Origin: Bacteroidaceae bacterium | GTDB taxonomy: Bacteria; Bacteroidota; Bacteroidia; Bacteroidales; Bacteroidaceae | Assembly: GCA_900765575.1 (NCBI GenBank) | Contig: CAAFRW010000191.1 | Span: forward strand, 1-13,251 | Direction of reading: 5' to 3' | Length of the DNA stretch: 13,251 nt | Shown: positions 13,189 through 13,251 of the stretch, in pieces | Layout: each line of letters begins with the position of its first letter | How positions within the stretch are numbered: position 1 is the first letter of the stretch | Made by a program: the position numbers and the translations under genes | The notes under the pieces: generated by a model | What the model saw: only the letters and a program-made list of their open reading frames with translations | Told to the model about the DNA's origin: nothing | Databases searched by the model: none

Positions 13189-13251
13189 ACTCTGGTATTT
13201 AAATGTTTGCAATGTTGTTTTTGTTCAGTGGTAAACTTCCGTGGAATGCCA

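Overview
The window reads as chromosomal DNA from a Bacteroides-type gut anaerobe (order Bacteroidales; species not assigned). The reasons are exact TAnnTTTG -7 promoter boxes in place of E. coli-type -10 boxes, weak or absent Shine-Dalgarno sequences, a Bacteroides-style RHS protein, a XylE-type xylose symporter and typical Bacteroidetes signal peptides. There are 12 supported protein genes, no tRNA or rRNA gene and no CRISPR array.

Left part (1-4292, all + strand) is an AT-rich accessory region. It opens with the 3' end of an RHS polymorphic-toxin gene, whose variable tip after DPFG carries an HExxH zinc-protease motif. An exported small protein overlaps it by 11 nt and is the immunity candidate. 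Next come a small multi-pass membrane protein, a strong terminator, and an L,D-transpeptidase-like (YkuD-fold) protein without a signal peptide. A three-gene unit of two paralogous RDD membrane proteins and a DUF6984-like protein follows; it has its own full Bacteroides promoter (TTTG-N19-TACATTTG) overlapped by a perfect dyad, and its last two genes are coupled by ATGA.

Middle part (4437-7808, all - strand) holds, in transcription order, an outer-membrane beta-barrel protein, an OmpR-type response regulator and a sensor histidine kinase. Regulator and kinase would normally be adjacent, but 504 bp built largely from three and a bit copies of a 128-130 bp tandem repeat separate them. Four copies of a different 53-54 bp repeat lie directly upstream of the regulator.

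Right part (7931-13138, all - strand) holds a shrunken GH3-like protein that lacks the catalytic nucleophile region, a CaCA-family calcium/sodium antiporter, and a D-xylose:H+ symporter (xylE) with its sugar-contact residues intact. Between antiporter and symporter sits a transposase-free element of about 580 bp. Its ends are long inverted repeats that each contain the same palindrome, and its middle holds a promoter box followed by a hairpin-terminated candidate small RNA. Another diverged repeat pair lies between the GH3-like gene and the antiporter.

The two most unusual structures are the palindrome-ended element with its candidate sRNA and the GH3 pseudoenzyme. The repeat-interrupted two-component system and the toxin/immunity-like array come next.
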